Assembly (NCBI GenBank): GCA_016861165.1
Contig: BOKV01000007.1
Location: forward strand, 62,001-126,000
Reading direction: 5' to 3'
Source of the DNA: Alphaproteobacteria bacterium
GTDB lineage: Bacteria; Pseudomonadota; Alphaproteobacteria; Rhizobiales; Rhizobiaceae
Length of the DNA: 64,000 bases
In this document: positions 25,972-34,445 of the stretch, piece by piece
Position numbering within the stretch: position 1 is the stretch's first letter
Layout: each line of letters starts with the position of its first letter
Translations under genes and position numbers: made by a program
Notes under the pieces: generated by a model
The model's input: only the letters and a program-made list of their open reading frames with translations
Database searches by the model: none
What the model was told of the DNA's origin: nothing

Positions 25972-27183
25972 ATGAACTGGAACTCGCTCTTCGGTCGGCT
26001 GGGCATGCTGGCCATGACTTCGGCGACCGCCGTCGCGATGACGCTGACCGGCGCCGCCGCGCAGGACACGATCAAGATGGGTGGGATCGTCTCGGTCACC
26101 GGTGGCGGCGCCTCCATCGGCTCGGTGGCGGTCGCCGCCTGGAAGCTCGCCGTCGAGGAAATCAATGCCGCCGGCGGCGTTCTCGGCAAGCAGATCGAAC
26201 TGGTGATCGCCGACACGACGACCGACCCGACCCACGGCGTCAGCGAGGCCCGCCGACTGATCGAGAACGAGGGCATCGCGCTTTTGGTCGGGCCGGCCAC
26301 CAGTCAGGAGACGATCCCGATCACGGCGGTGACGACGGAGAAGAAGATCGCCCAGGTCTCGACCGCCGCCTCGACCCAGCTCACACCGCAATTCGCGCCC
26401 TATCACTTTTCGGATTCACCGACCGGGCTCAACCAGATGCGCGCCAATGTCGACTTCGCCATCGACAAGCTGAAGGCGACCAAGATCGCCATCATCTCCG
26501 ACAATGGCGGCATGTCGAAATCGGCGGTCGGCGAGATCGCCGAATACATGGCCGGCCGCGGCGTCGAGCCGGTCATCATCCAGGAGTTCCCGTTCCGCTC
26601 CGAGGACATGACGCCGCAGCTGTTCTCGATGCGCGGCGCCGGCGCCGAGGCCGTCCTGCTGATCAACTCGATCGGCGACGACGCGCGCAAGCTCTTGGAG
26701 AACCGCGCCGACATCGGCTGGGACGTGCCGGTGCTCGCCAACCTGACCATGACCAACTTCGCCGTCGGCAACGCCAAGGTCGTCGGCGCGGAGGCCTTCG
26801 AGGGCGTCTACAGCACCCAGTTCGAGGGCATGACCTACTGCCCGGGCGATCCGGTCGGTGAGTCGGCCTTCGCCAAGTTCATCAAGCGTGCCACCGAGAA
26901 AGTCGCCGATGTCGAGCGGATGGGTGGCGCGCCGGCGCTGAGCCCCTACTACATCCAGCCCTTCATCCTGGCCGCCGCCGTCACCGGCGCCGGCACTACC
27001 GACGGCGAGACGGTCGCCAAGTGGATCGAGGAGAACGCCGACAAGATCGTGGTCCCGCCCGGTGGGCTGGCCGCCAGCGCCGACAACCATTTCCTGCCAG
27101 CTCCCGATGCGATCAAGGTCGTCAAGAACCCGCACGTGCTGCGCGAGGACGGCCTCGTCGAGCGCGCCGACTGCGAAATGTAA
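25972..27183 (+). CDS. Periplasmic substrate-binding protein, branched-chain-type ABC transporter
   Basis: This 403-residue protein has a signal peptide (hydrophobic core MLAMTSATAVAMTLTGAAA, cleavage about AAA|QD) followed by a type I binding-protein fold. GGTGGAGGAA precedes the ATG. The ABC subunit genes next to it are missing, so it probably serves the livH-livMG-livF set at 13810-17235. It may bind the growth substrate or a partly degraded acid. A strong terminator follows. Confidence 0.9.
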   Translation: MNWNSLFGRLGMLAMTSATAVAMTLTGAAAQDTIKMGGIVSVTGGGASIGSVAVAAWKLAVEEINAAGGVLGKQIELVIADTTTDPTHGVSEARRLIENEGIALLVGPATSQETIPITAVTTEKKIAQVSTAASTQLTPQFAPYHFSDSPTGLNQMRANVDFAIDKLKATKIAIISDNGGMSKSAVGEIAEYMAGRGVEPVIIQEFPFRSEDMTPQLFSMRGAGAEAVLLINSIGDDARKLLENRADIGWDVPVLANLTMTNFAVGNAKVVGAEAFEGVYSTQFEGMTYCPGDPVGESAFAKFIKRATEKVADVERMGGAPALSPYYIQPFILAAAVTGAGTTDGETVAKWIEENADKIVVPPGGLAASADNHFLPAPDAIKVVKNPHVLREDGLVERADCEM

Positions 27184-27505
27184 TACACGCGACCGATCTC
27201 CTCCCTGGTCCTCGGCCCCGCCTCCGGCGGGGTCTTTTTCTTGCGGCTCCGCAGCATGTCTTGACGCGGTGCGGAATCTTCGACATCGCATAAACTATTT
27301 GACAGCATGTTGAATTAATGACAGCATGACGAAACAAGAAAGCGTAGCGGGAGGAAAAGGCATGCTCGTTTTCGTGCCGGCGACAGGCGTCCGTTCGCCA
27401 GACCGACGATCCTGACCGGCTGCCAAGGGCGGCCGCGTTCTCGACAACAATTCGATCGCAGGACTGCTTGAGGCCGCATTGGCGGCGCTCGGGGGAGGAT
27501 GAGGC
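27184..27505 (+). other. Gene-free stretch upstream of the LuxR regulator
   Basis: The first part holds the terminator of the preceding gene. The middle (about 27250-27360) is the most AT-rich part of the island and contains TGACAGCATG twice as a direct repeat, at 27300-27309 and 27319-27328, start to start 19 bases. A third shorter CAGCATG is at 27252-27258. TTGAC-type hexamers occur at 27261 and 27299, but I cannot assign a confident -10. No island motif is present. Confidence 0.6.
27214..27239 (+). terminator. Rho-independent terminator after the binding-protein gene
   Basis: A 7-bp perfect GC stem, CCCCGCC-TCC-GGCGGGG (27216-27232), is followed by TCTTTTT. It lies 33 bases after the stop codon at 27183. 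It is the only textbook intrinsic terminator I see in the window. Confidence 0.88.
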
Positions 27506-28549
27506 ATGACATTTCACGCAAGATCGGTCGTCGATTTCGGGCTGGTTCTGAACCAGCTCTCGCGGAGCCTGACGGACGGTTCGCCTGTCCCCCTCGCGCT
27601 CGACATCGTCAAGGAACATCTCAGCGCCGAGATTGTCCTGCTCGCGATCGCCGCGCGCGGAGGCGACGGCGTCGTCTTTGCCGACAGCGGCCATGAGCTG
27701 GCCGGGGAGGCGGCCAACCCGCCCGGCCGGCCGGCGGCACTCGGCCCGCTGACGGAGCGCTACCAGCACATCGCCGCCAGCGAGAGCGTGGCGGGCTGCG
27801 CGGCCGACTATACGATGTGGGTCTTCCGCCAACGTGCCGCGCCGCGTTTCGACAACGAGGAAACCGCACTCGCCGGCGTCCTGCTCGCCCATGTCGCCCG
27901 CGCCCTCGAAATCGCCTCGCGCATCGATGCCGGCCGGATCGAGAAGACACTCTATTGCGACGCGCTCGACCGGCTCAATGTCGGCGTCATCGTGGTCGAC
28001 GGACACGGCAGGGCGACCAGCGTCTCCGCCGTCGCCGAGCGGCTGCTCCACGCCCGCAACGGCCTCCAGCTCCAGGCCGGCAGGCTGCGCGCCGCCAACG
28101 CGACGGAGGATCGCGCGCTGCAGGCGGCGATCCGCGCCGCCGGCCAGCGCGGCGCCGCCGGCGAGCCGGCCCCTTCCCGCGGTCTGTCGCTGACCAAGGA
28201 CAGCGGCGCGCGCACGCTCGGCATCGTCGTGCGTCCGGTCGCCACCGGCGCGCAGCACGGGCCGGTCGCCGTCTATGTGCGCGACTGCGAGGCGGCGCCG
28301 GAGGTGGCGAGCGAATATGTCCGCCAGATCTTCGATCTCACGCCGGCCGAAGCGGCGGTGACGCGCCGGCTGACGGCGGGCCTGTCGCTGGAGGACGCGG
28401 CAGCTTCGCTGGCGATCAGCCGCAACACGGCGCGGGCGCACCTGCGTTCAATCTTCTCAAAGAGCGGCATCACTCGCCAGACCGAGCTGGTGCGCCTGGT
28501 GCTCAGCAGCGCCGTGATGCTGGGCGAGTGTCCGCCGCAGGCCGCCTGA
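27506..28549 (+). CDS. LuxR-family transcriptional regulator
   Basis: This is a 347-residue cytosolic regulator. The last 70 residues are a LuxR/GerE helix-turn-helix: LTPAEAAVTRRLTAGLSLED, then SISRNTARAHLRSIFSKSG-like residues (about 277-335). The N-terminal 250 residues look like GAF/PAS-type sensing domains (DALDRLNVGVIVVDGHGRA is PAS-like). GGGGGAGGATGAGG precedes the ATG. It stands alone between the binding-protein gene and the ipdC operon. It is a prime candidate to bind the repeated island motif, perhaps as an activator sensing an intermediate. Confidence 0.87.
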   Translation: MTFHARSVVDFGLVLNQLSRSLTDGSPVPLALDIVKEHLSAEIVLLAIAARGGDGVVFADSGHELAGEAANPPGRPAALGPLTERYQHIAASESVAGCAADYTMWVFRQRAAPRFDNEETALAGVLLAHVARALEIASRIDAGRIEKTLYCDALDRLNVGVIVVDGHGRATSVSAVAERLLHARNGLQLQAGRLRAANATEDRALQAAIRAAGQRGAAGEPAPSRGLSLTKDSGARTLGIVVRPVATGAQHGPVAVYVRDCEAAPEVASEYVRQIFDLTPAEAAVTRRLTAGLSLEDAAASLAISRNTARAHLRSIFSKSGITRQTELVRLVLSSAVMLGECPPQAA

Positions 28550-28577
28550 TGACGACGGGCCGACCGGCGCGCGCCGG

Positions 28578-29207
28578 TCAGCGCACGCGGTTGCCACGCA
28601 CTTGCGCGCCGCGACGCATGGTCTCGATGAATGCCTCCAGCGGCGCCGGCTCGGCGACCGGGCCCTCGGCCGGACCGCCCCTGTGCCAGTATTCCTTCCA
28701 GGACGGAAACAACGCGTGGAAGGAACCCTCATAGGGCTCGCGCCCGGGCCAGCGCATCTTGCGCGAGCCGACCGGCGGCCGGTTGAGGTCGGTGGCATAC
28801 CAGTAGAGCGGCTGGCGGCGAACGAAGTACCAGCGGCCGCCGACGCGCCTGTAGCGGTCGTAGTACATCATCTGCATGATGACCCATTCGCCGCCGGTCT
28901 CGTGCTCGTTCTTGGAATAGACGATGCCGACCGCCTCGTCGGGGCCGGTGAATTCGATGATTGTGGTGCCGACGTGGTGCGCGGTGCCGTCGAACTGGCG
29001 GCGCATGGTCTCGTCCAGCCAGTCGCGCAGCGCCTCGCGGCCGGTTCGCCCGCCGCCAACCGCCACATCCGGCACGAACAGGCCGGCCATCGCATCGATG
29101 TCGCGCATGTCGAGCGCCAGCGCGTATTTGGCGACGAGCTGGCGCAGTTCGTCGCGCGATTCGATGCGGTCGAGCCGGCGCAGGATCTCGGCCTCGGTCT
29201 CGTTCAT
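28578..29207 (-). CDS. NTF2-like/SnoaL-type protein
   Basis: This is a 209-residue protein with an NTF2-like cone fold in its first 130 residues (LRQLVAKYALALDMRDIDAM, then FVPDVAV and GRWYFVRRQP). The 70-residue C-terminal part is rich in Trp, Tyr and Arg. Family members include steroid delta-isomerases and small dehydratases as well as non-catalytic proteins. It is last in the ipdC operon, 19 bases after the MaoC gene. The reaction is unknown. Confidence 0.78.
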   Translation of the reverse strand: MNETEAEILRRLDRIESRDELRQLVAKYALALDMRDIDAMAGLFVPDVAVGGGRTGREALRDWLDETMRRQFDGTAHHVGTTIIEFTGPDEAVGIVYSKNEHETGGEWVIMQMMYYDRYRRVGGRWYFVRRQPLYWYATDLNRPPVGSRKMRWPGREPYEGSFHALFPSWKEYWHRGGPAEGPVAEPAPLEAFIETMRRGAQVRGNRVR

Positions 29208-29226
29208 CGGCGCCCTCGCTACCCGT

Positions 29227-29685
29227 TCAGAAATAGTACCGCCCCAGGATGTCGGCGACGCAGCCCGGCTTGGCCGAGCCGTCGATCTCGACCGTGACCC
29301 GCGTCGTCGTCTGCACCGCGTTGCCCGCCAGCATTTCGGCCGCGACGAGTTCGCCCACCGCGCGCAGGCGCGAACCGACCGGCACCGGCGCCGGGAAGCG
29401 CAGCCGGTCGGCGCCGTAATTGATGCCCATCCGCATCCCTTCGGCACGCAACAGTTCAGGCAGGAACAGGTTGATGAGTGAAAAGGTGAGATAGCCGTGC
29501 GCGACCGTGCAGCCGAACGGCCCGTCGCGCGCCCTGGCCGGGTCGACATGGATCCACTGGAAGTCGCCAGTCGCCTTGGCGAAGCGGTCGATGCGCTGCT
29601 GGTCGATGGTGAGCCATGCGCTCGGCCCCAGCCGCGCGCCAACAGCGGCGGCGGCCTCGCGCGGTGAAGCAAAGACCAGGCCCAC
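29227..29685 (-). CDS. MaoC-family (R)-specific enoyl-CoA hydratase
   Basis: This is a 152-residue single hot-dog-fold protein. The hydratase motif FAKATGDFQWIHVDPARA carries the expected Asp and His, and the second motif TVAHGYLTFSL follows. Size and motif match PhaJ/ChsH-like hydratases. It lies between an SDR and the NTF2-like gene in the ipdC operon. Hydration of an unsaturated ring or chain acyl-CoA is expected. Confidence 0.87.
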   Translation of the reverse strand: MGLVFASPREAAAAVGARLGPSAWLTIDQQRIDRFAKATGDFQWIHVDPARARDGPFGCTVAHGYLTFSLINLFLPELLRAEGMRMGINYGADRLRFPAPVPVGSRLRAVGELVAAEMLAGNAVQTTTRVTVEIDGSAKPGCVADILGRYYF

Positions 29686-29691
29686 GGCCGC

Positions 29692-30498
29692 TCAGGCCCG
29701 CTGGCTCGACACCGAGACGACCTCGCCGACCATGTAGCCGGCATAGTCGCTGGCGAGGAACATCATCACATTGGCCACCTCCCACACCTCGGCGGCGCGG
29801 CCGAAGGCCTCCTGGGTGGCAAGCGCCTCCAGTTCGCCGGGGCCGGCCGCCTTCTTCAGGAATTCATGCATGGCGATGGACGGTGATACCGCGTTGATGC
29901 GGATGCCGTACTCGGCAGCCTCGACCGCGCTGCAGCGGGTGAACGCCATCACCGCCGCCTTGGCGGCGGCGTAGTGCGACTGGCCCTTCTGCGCGCGCCA
30001 GCCCAGCACCGAGGCGTTGTTGACGATGACGCCGCGCCGGCGCGGGATCATCCTGCGCAAGGTGGCGCGGGTCATGCGCATCGTGCCGGTGAGCGTCACG
30101 TCGAGGACGCGGGTCCATTCCTCGTCGCTCATCTCGACCACCGGCCTGAAGCCGCCCAGGCCGGCATTATTGATCAGGATGTCGATGCCGCCAAGCCTGT
30201 CCTCGGCCGCCTCGACCAGCGCCTGGACGTCGCCCTCCCGCGTCACGTCGCACCGTAGCGCATGCACGGCCGCTTCATGGCCCAGCGCACGCAGCCGCTC
30301 GGCGGCCTCGGCCAGGCGCCGCTCGTGCATGTCGGAGATCATGATCGCGCGGCAGCCCTCCTCGACCGCCCGCCGGGCCGCGGCGAAGCCGATGCCGGCA
30401 CCCGCCGCCGCGGTGATGAGCACCGTGCGCCCCTCCAAGAGCCCGTGGCCCTCGACATAGGCCGGCGCCGCCGCGCCGGCGCCCTCGTTTGCCGTCAA
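29692..30498 (-). CDS. SDR-family oxidoreductase
   Basis: This is a 268-residue SDR. AAAGAGIGFA replaces the usual TGGxxGIG, NNAG is intact, and the catalytic Ser and YAAAK are present. I use a TTG start at 30498: it overlaps the echA20 stop (TTGA) and has AGAGGGGAGAG just upstream. The first 25 residues are low in structure. It follows echA20 directly, so it acts on a C/D-ring intermediate or its product. Confidence 0.8.
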   Translation of the reverse strand: MTANEGAGAAAPAYVEGHGLLEGRTVLITAAAGAGIGFAAARRAVEEGCRAIMISDMHERRLAEAAERLRALGHEAAVHALRCDVTREGDVQALVEAAEDRLGGIDILINNAGLGGFRPVVEMSDEEWTRVLDVTLTGTMRMTRATLRRMIPRRRGVIVNNASVLGWRAQKGQSHYAAAKAAVMAFTRCSAVEAAEYGIRINAVSPSIAMHEFLKKAAGPGELEALATQEAFGRAAEVWEVANVMMFLASDYAGYMVGEVVSVSSQRA

Positions 30499-31274
30499 TC
30501 CGGCTCTCCCCTCTTGGTTCGCTCGAAATCGGCCTCGCGCCGGTCGACAAAGGCGTCGCGCGCCTCCTGCGACTCGGCGCTTAGATAGGCCTGGGCGGTG
30601 AAGCCCTGCTCCCAGCGATACTTGTGTTCGAGGTCGCCGTCCTCGACGCCGTTGAGCGCCTCCTTGGCAAGGCGGATCATGACCGTGCTCTTGGTGGCGA
30701 TCCTGGCGGCGATTTCGAAGGCGGCGGCGCGCAGTTCCTCGCGCGGGACGATCCGCTCGACCGCGCCGAGGCGGTGGGCCTCGGCCGCGTCGATCGGCTC
30801 GCCGGTGAAATACATGCGCCTGACCTTCTGCACCGGGAACATGCGCTGCAGATGGGCGCCGGCGCCGAGCGCGCCGCGATCGACCTCCGGCACGCCGAAG
30901 CTGGCGTCGGGCGAGCACAGGATGATGTCGGCCGAGCCGCAGATGCCGATGCCGCCGCCGAGGATGTAGCCGTGGGCGGCCACGATCACCGGCTTCAGAC
31001 CGCGATGGATGGCGCGGAAGGTCTCCCAGTTGCCGGCATTGACCTCGCCGATGCGCTCCGGGTGGCGCTGCAATTCCTTGATGTCGACGCCGGCGCAGAA
31101 GCCGCGGCCCTCGGCGCGGATGACGATGACGCGGACGGCGGCGTCGGCCTGCAGCGCGTCGACCGCCTCCGCGAAGGCGCGCCAGCCGACGCTGTCGAGC
31201 GCGTTGACCGGCGGGTTTTCGATTACGAGCTCGGCGATGCCGTCCTCGACCCGGCTCCAGAACTGCCTGCCCAT
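30495..31274 (-). CDS. echA20: EchA20-like ring D hydrolase (crotonase family)
   Basis: This is a 259-residue crotonase. The segments RAEGRGFCAGVDIKELQR, GGGIGICGSADIIL and FGVPEVDRGALGAGAHLQR closely follow what I recall of mycobacterial EchA20, as does the C-terminal YRWEQGFT. EchA20 hydrolyses the cyclopentanone D ring of the dioxo-indane carboxyl-CoA, a C-C bond hydrolysis rather than hydration. It sits 14 bases downstream of ipdC, also a KstR2-regulon neighbour in mycobacteria. Confidence in orthology is high. Confidence 0.9.
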   Translation of the reverse strand: MGRQFWSRVEDGIAELVIENPPVNALDSVGWRAFAEAVDALQADAAVRVIVIRAEGRGFCAGVDIKELQRHPERIGEVNAGNWETFRAIHRGLKPVIVAAHGYILGGGIGICGSADIILCSPDASFGVPEVDRGALGAGAHLQRMFPVQKVRRMYFTGEPIDAAEAHRLGAVERIVPREELRAAAFEIAARIATKSTVMIRLAKEALNGVEDGDLEHKYRWEQGFTAQAYLSAESQEARDAFVDRREADFERTKRGEPD

Positions 31275-31288
31275 GGGTCCGTCCTTCC

Positions 31289-32362
31289 TCAGCCGGCCGC
31301 TGTCGGTGCGCCCAGCGCCCGCAGCCGCTCATTGGCCTCGCGCACGATGCGCGCGATCAGTTCCTCGCAGCTTTCCAGCCGGTCGATCACCGCCGCCACC
31401 TGGCCGCTCGGCAGCAGCCCGTGGTCGGCGTCGCCCTCGACCATGCCGCGCTGGACCAGCACCGGCAGGTTGGGCGCCATCACCGTCTGGGCGAAGCTGT
31501 TGTCGCCGCTCGTCGCCAGTCTGAGGCCGAGCCTCGCCATGGCCAGCGGTCCGAGCCCGGCCTGCCTGCCCCAGGAAAGCGCATGCCGCGCGCTCATTGC
31601 CAGCCGCGCCGGCAGCGACATCGCCTCGAGCCGCCGGAGTTCGTCGTTCTCAATGAAGCGCTGCGGCAGGCCGTCGACGGCGGTGGTCACGCGGATCAGC
31701 GCCGGGTCGTCGGCGGCAAGGTAGCGATCGAGCGCGCCGCGCGCCACCGGCGAATCGCTGGTCAGCAGGAAGCGTGTGCCCATGGCGATGCCGGCGGCCC
31801 CCCAGGCGAGCGCGGCCGCCAGGCTGCGCCCGTCGCACATGCCGCCGGCGGCGACGACCGGGACGCTGACCGCGTCGAGCACCTGCGGCAGCAGGATCGT
31901 GGTCGGCACCGCGCCGGTGTGGCCGCCGCCCTCCGCCCCCTGGATGGTGACGATGTCGGCGCCGAGTTCGACCGCCTTGACCGCGTGCCTGACGGCGCCG
32001 ACGGTCGGCATGCAGACGACGCCGGCCGCCTTCAGCCGTCCGATGGTCCTCGCATCCGGGCCGCGACCGTAGGAGACGGCGCGCACCTTATGGCTGATGA
32101 TGGCTTCCAGCACCTCCTCGGCATTGGGCTGGAACATGTGGAAGTTGACGCCGAAGGGCTTGTTGGTGCGCGCCTTGACGTCGCGCATGGCCGCCTCGAC
32201 CTTGCCCGGTTCGATCGTCGCGGCGGCCAGGAAGCCGAAGCCGCCGGCATTGCAGGTGGCGGCGACCAGGCGCGCATCGGCCACCCAGCCCATGGCTGTC
32301 TGCACCACCGGAAAGCGGCAGCCGAGCCTGTCACAGAGGATGGTGTGGAGGTCGCTCGCCAT
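31289..32362 (-). CDS. ipdC: IpdC-like flavin-dependent enone reductase (NMO family)
   Basis: This is a 357-residue FMN-binding TIM barrel of the nitronate monooxygenase-like family. The N-terminal FPVVQTAMGWVADARLV, the QGAEGGGHTG motif, AAGGMCDGRSLAAAL and GTRFLLTSDSPV align with mycobacterial IpdC as I remember it. IpdC reduces a ring double bond of the hydroxy/oxo-indane carboxyl-CoA before ring opening. I start at the ATG 32362 (MASDLHTILCDRLG). It leads a five-gene operon with an island motif 66 bases upstream. Confidence 0.9.
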   Translation of the reverse strand: MASDLHTILCDRLGCRFPVVQTAMGWVADARLVAATCNAGGFGFLAAATIEPGKVEAAMRDVKARTNKPFGVNFHMFQPNAEEVLEAIISHKVRAVSYGRGPDARTIGRLKAAGVVCMPTVGAVRHAVKAVELGADIVTIQGAEGGGHTGAVPTTILLPQVLDAVSVPVVAAGGMCDGRSLAAALAWGAAGIAMGTRFLLTSDSPVARGALDRYLAADDPALIRVTTAVDGLPQRFIENDELRRLEAMSLPARLAMSARHALSWGRQAGLGPLAMARLGLRLATSGDNSFAQTVMAPNLPVLVQRGMVEGDADHGLLPSGQVAAVIDRLESCEELIARIVREANERLRALGAPTAAG

Positions 32363-32427
32363 CTGCTTCCTGTCGCCGCCTGATTCAGTGGCCTTCCCCG
32401 ACCAGATGGACCGGTGGGCGCGCCGCG

Positions 32428-32447
32428 CCATCGTCTGAATGCATTAA
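32428..32447 (-). promoter_or_regulatory. Island motif upstream of the ipdC operon
   Basis: CCATCGTCTGAATGCATTAA keeps most of the conserved promoter-proximal half and part of the distal half. It lies between the SDR stop at 32458 and the ipdC start at 32362, with the inner edge 66 bases from the start. Confidence 0.62.
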
Positions 32448-32457
32448 ACCCGATCCG

Positions 32458-33222
32458 TCAGTAGAAGACACGCCCGCCATTGACCATCAGTGTCTGGCCG
32501 GTGATGCAGCGGGCCTTGTCGCTCGACAGGAAGACGACGGCATTGGCAATGTCCTCCGGCTCGCACAGTTCACCGAGCGGGATGGCGTTGCGGGCGCGCT
32601 CATAGGCGTCGCGCGGGATGCGCTGCATCGCGCGCGTATTGGTCGGGCCCGGGCAGACCGCGTTGACGTTGATCTTGAACGGCCCCAGCTCGCGCGCCAG
32701 CGCCCGGGTGAAGCCGAGCACGCCCGACTTGGCCGCGGCATAGTCGACCGTGCCGATGTCGCCGTTGATCGCCGAGTCCGACGAGATCGACACGATCTTG
32801 CCGCTGCGGCGCTCGCGCATCTCCTCGACCACCTGGCGCGAGCACATCAATGTCGTCATCAGCGAGACGCCGATCACGAACTGCAGCGTCTCCGGCCGCG
32901 CCCGGTAGAACTCCGAATAGTTCTCGCGCGCGGTCTGGCCGATATTGTTGAGCAGGATGTCGACGGGGCCGAGCTCCGCGCGGGTGCGGGCGAAGGCGGC
33001 GGTCACCTCATCGAGCTTCGTCATGTCGCCGACGACGGGCAGCGCGCGCACGCCCTCGGCCCGGACCAGTCCGATCGTCTCGGCCAGCGCGTCGGCCTCG
33101 CGGTCGAACACCGCCACGTCGGCTCCCTGCCGGGCATAGGCGACGGCGCAGGCGCGGCCGATGCCGTTGGCGCCTCCGGTCACCACGGCGACCTTGCCGG
33201 CGAAAAGCCTGTCCGTTGTCAT
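32458..33222 (-). CDS. SDR-family oxidoreductase
   Basis: This is a 254-residue SDR: TGGANGIGRA, VFDRE, NNIGQ in place of NNAG, the catalytic Ser in SISSDSA, YAAAK, and NGGRVFY at the C-terminus. The ATG at 33222 is 38 bases after the fadE30-like stop. It is third in an operon with both dehydrogenase subunits, so it most likely oxidises the hydroxyacyl-CoA formed after FadE30 action. It is one of several candidates for the IpdF role. Confidence 0.83.
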   Translation of the reverse strand: MTTDRLFAGKVAVVTGGANGIGRACAVAYARQGADVAVFDREADALAETIGLVRAEGVRALPVVGDMTKLDEVTAAFARTRAELGPVDILLNNIGQTARENYSEFYRARPETLQFVIGVSLMTTLMCSRQVVEEMRERRSGKIVSISSDSAINGDIGTVDYAAAKSGVLGFTRALARELGPFKINVNAVCPGPTNTRAMQRIPRDAYERARNAIPLGELCEPEDIANAVVFLSSDKARCITGQTLMVNGGRVFY

Positions 33223-33260
33223 GCCGGTCTCCCTTGTCGTTGGTGCCCGCCGCCGTGATC

Positions 33261-34445
33261 TCACGACCGGTCGCCGCGCGGCTCGCGCGGCATGCCGAGG
33301 CCCTGCTCGGCGATGAGGTTGAGCTGGATCTCGCTGGTGCCGCCATAGATCGTGTCGGCGCGGCTGAACAGGAACAGCCGGCGCAGCCGCTCGCGGCGCG
33401 GATCGCCGTCGACGACATTGCCGTCGGGACCGAGCACGTCCATGGCGAGCCGGCCGAGGTCGCGATGCCAGTTGGACCAGTGATACTTGTAGCCAAGCCG
33501 CGCCAGGCGGCCCTCGCGCGAGGCGTCGTCGCAGAGTGCCCGCATCGCCAGATAGCGCATCGCGCGCAGGCCAGCCCACGCCCTGGCGATGCGCTGGCGC
33601 AGCTCCGGCGAACGGGCGGCGCCGTTCTCGCGGGCAATCCGGCAGACGAGGTCGAGCTCCTGGGCGAAGGCCATCTGCTGGCCGAGCGTCGAGATGCCGC
33701 GTTCGAAGCCGAGCAACGCCGTGGCGATGCGCCAGCCCTCGCCGGCTGCGCCGACGACGTGCTCGGCGCGAGCGCGGGCGCCGTCGAAGAAGACGGAATT
33801 GAACTCGGCGCCGCCGCCGATCTGGCGGATGGGCCGGATTTCGATGCCGGGCTGGTCGAGCGCCAGCAGCAGGAAGATCAGGCCGTGGCGGCCGGTCGAG
33901 CCTTCCTCGCTGCGCGCCAGCACGAAGATCCAGTCCGACAGGTGGGCAAGCGATGTCCACACCTTCTGGCCATGAACAAGCCAGTCCCCCGTCGCGTCTT
34001 CCCGCCTGGCGCGGGTGCGCACGTTGGCGAGGTCGGAGCCGGCCTGCGGCTCCGAGTAGCCCTGGCACCAGAACTCGGTGCCGGCGCGGATGGCCGGCAG
34101 GAAGCGCTGCTGCTGCGCGGGCGTGCCGAATTCGATCAGCGTCGGCCCGATCAGACCCTCGCCGATGTGGCCGATGCGGCCGGGCCCGCCCGCCCTGGCA
34201 TATTCCTCCTGGAACGCCACCTGCTCGGCGACCGACAGGCCGCGGCCGCCCCATTCAGCCGGCCAGCCGGGGCAGGTCCAGCCGCCGCCGGCCAGTTCCC
34301 GCTCCCATTCCTTGCGCAGCTCGGGCAGTGCGTCGCCGTCGCCGGCATGGCCGCGCCAGCGCAGCGGCTCGAACCGGCCGGCCAGATGTTCGCTCAGCCA
34401 TGCCCGCACCTCGGCCCGCAGGGCGGCCAGCCGGTCATCGCTCAT
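33261..34445 (-). CDS. fadE30: Acyl-CoA dehydrogenase, FadE30-like
   Basis: This is a 394-residue flavoprotein subunit. WCQGYSEPQAGSDLANV, GQKVWTSLAHLSDW, EFNSVFFDGAR, FERGISTLGQQ and ADTIYGGTSEIQ match mycobacterial FadE30 from memory. FadE30 desaturates HIP-CoA. The usual YEG Glu is absent (IYGGTS) and the Glu in FERG may be the base. The ATG at 34445 overlaps the upstream partner gene. With that partner it probably forms a heteromer. Confidence 0.9.
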   Translation of the reverse strand: MSDDRLAALRAEVRAWLSEHLAGRFEPLRWRGHAGDGDALPELRKEWERELAGGGWTCPGWPAEWGGRGLSVAEQVAFQEEYARAGGPGRIGHIGEGLIGPTLIEFGTPAQQQRFLPAIRAGTEFWCQGYSEPQAGSDLANVRTRARREDATGDWLVHGQKVWTSLAHLSDWIFVLARSEEGSTGRHGLIFLLLALDQPGIEIRPIRQIGGGAEFNSVFFDGARARAEHVVGAAGEGWRIATALLGFERGISTLGQQMAFAQELDLVCRIARENGAARSPELRQRIARAWAGLRAMRYLAMRALCDDASREGRLARLGYKYHWSNWHRDLGRLAMDVLGPDGNVVDGDPRRERLRRLFLFSRADTIYGGTSEIQLNLIAEQGLGMPREPRGDRS

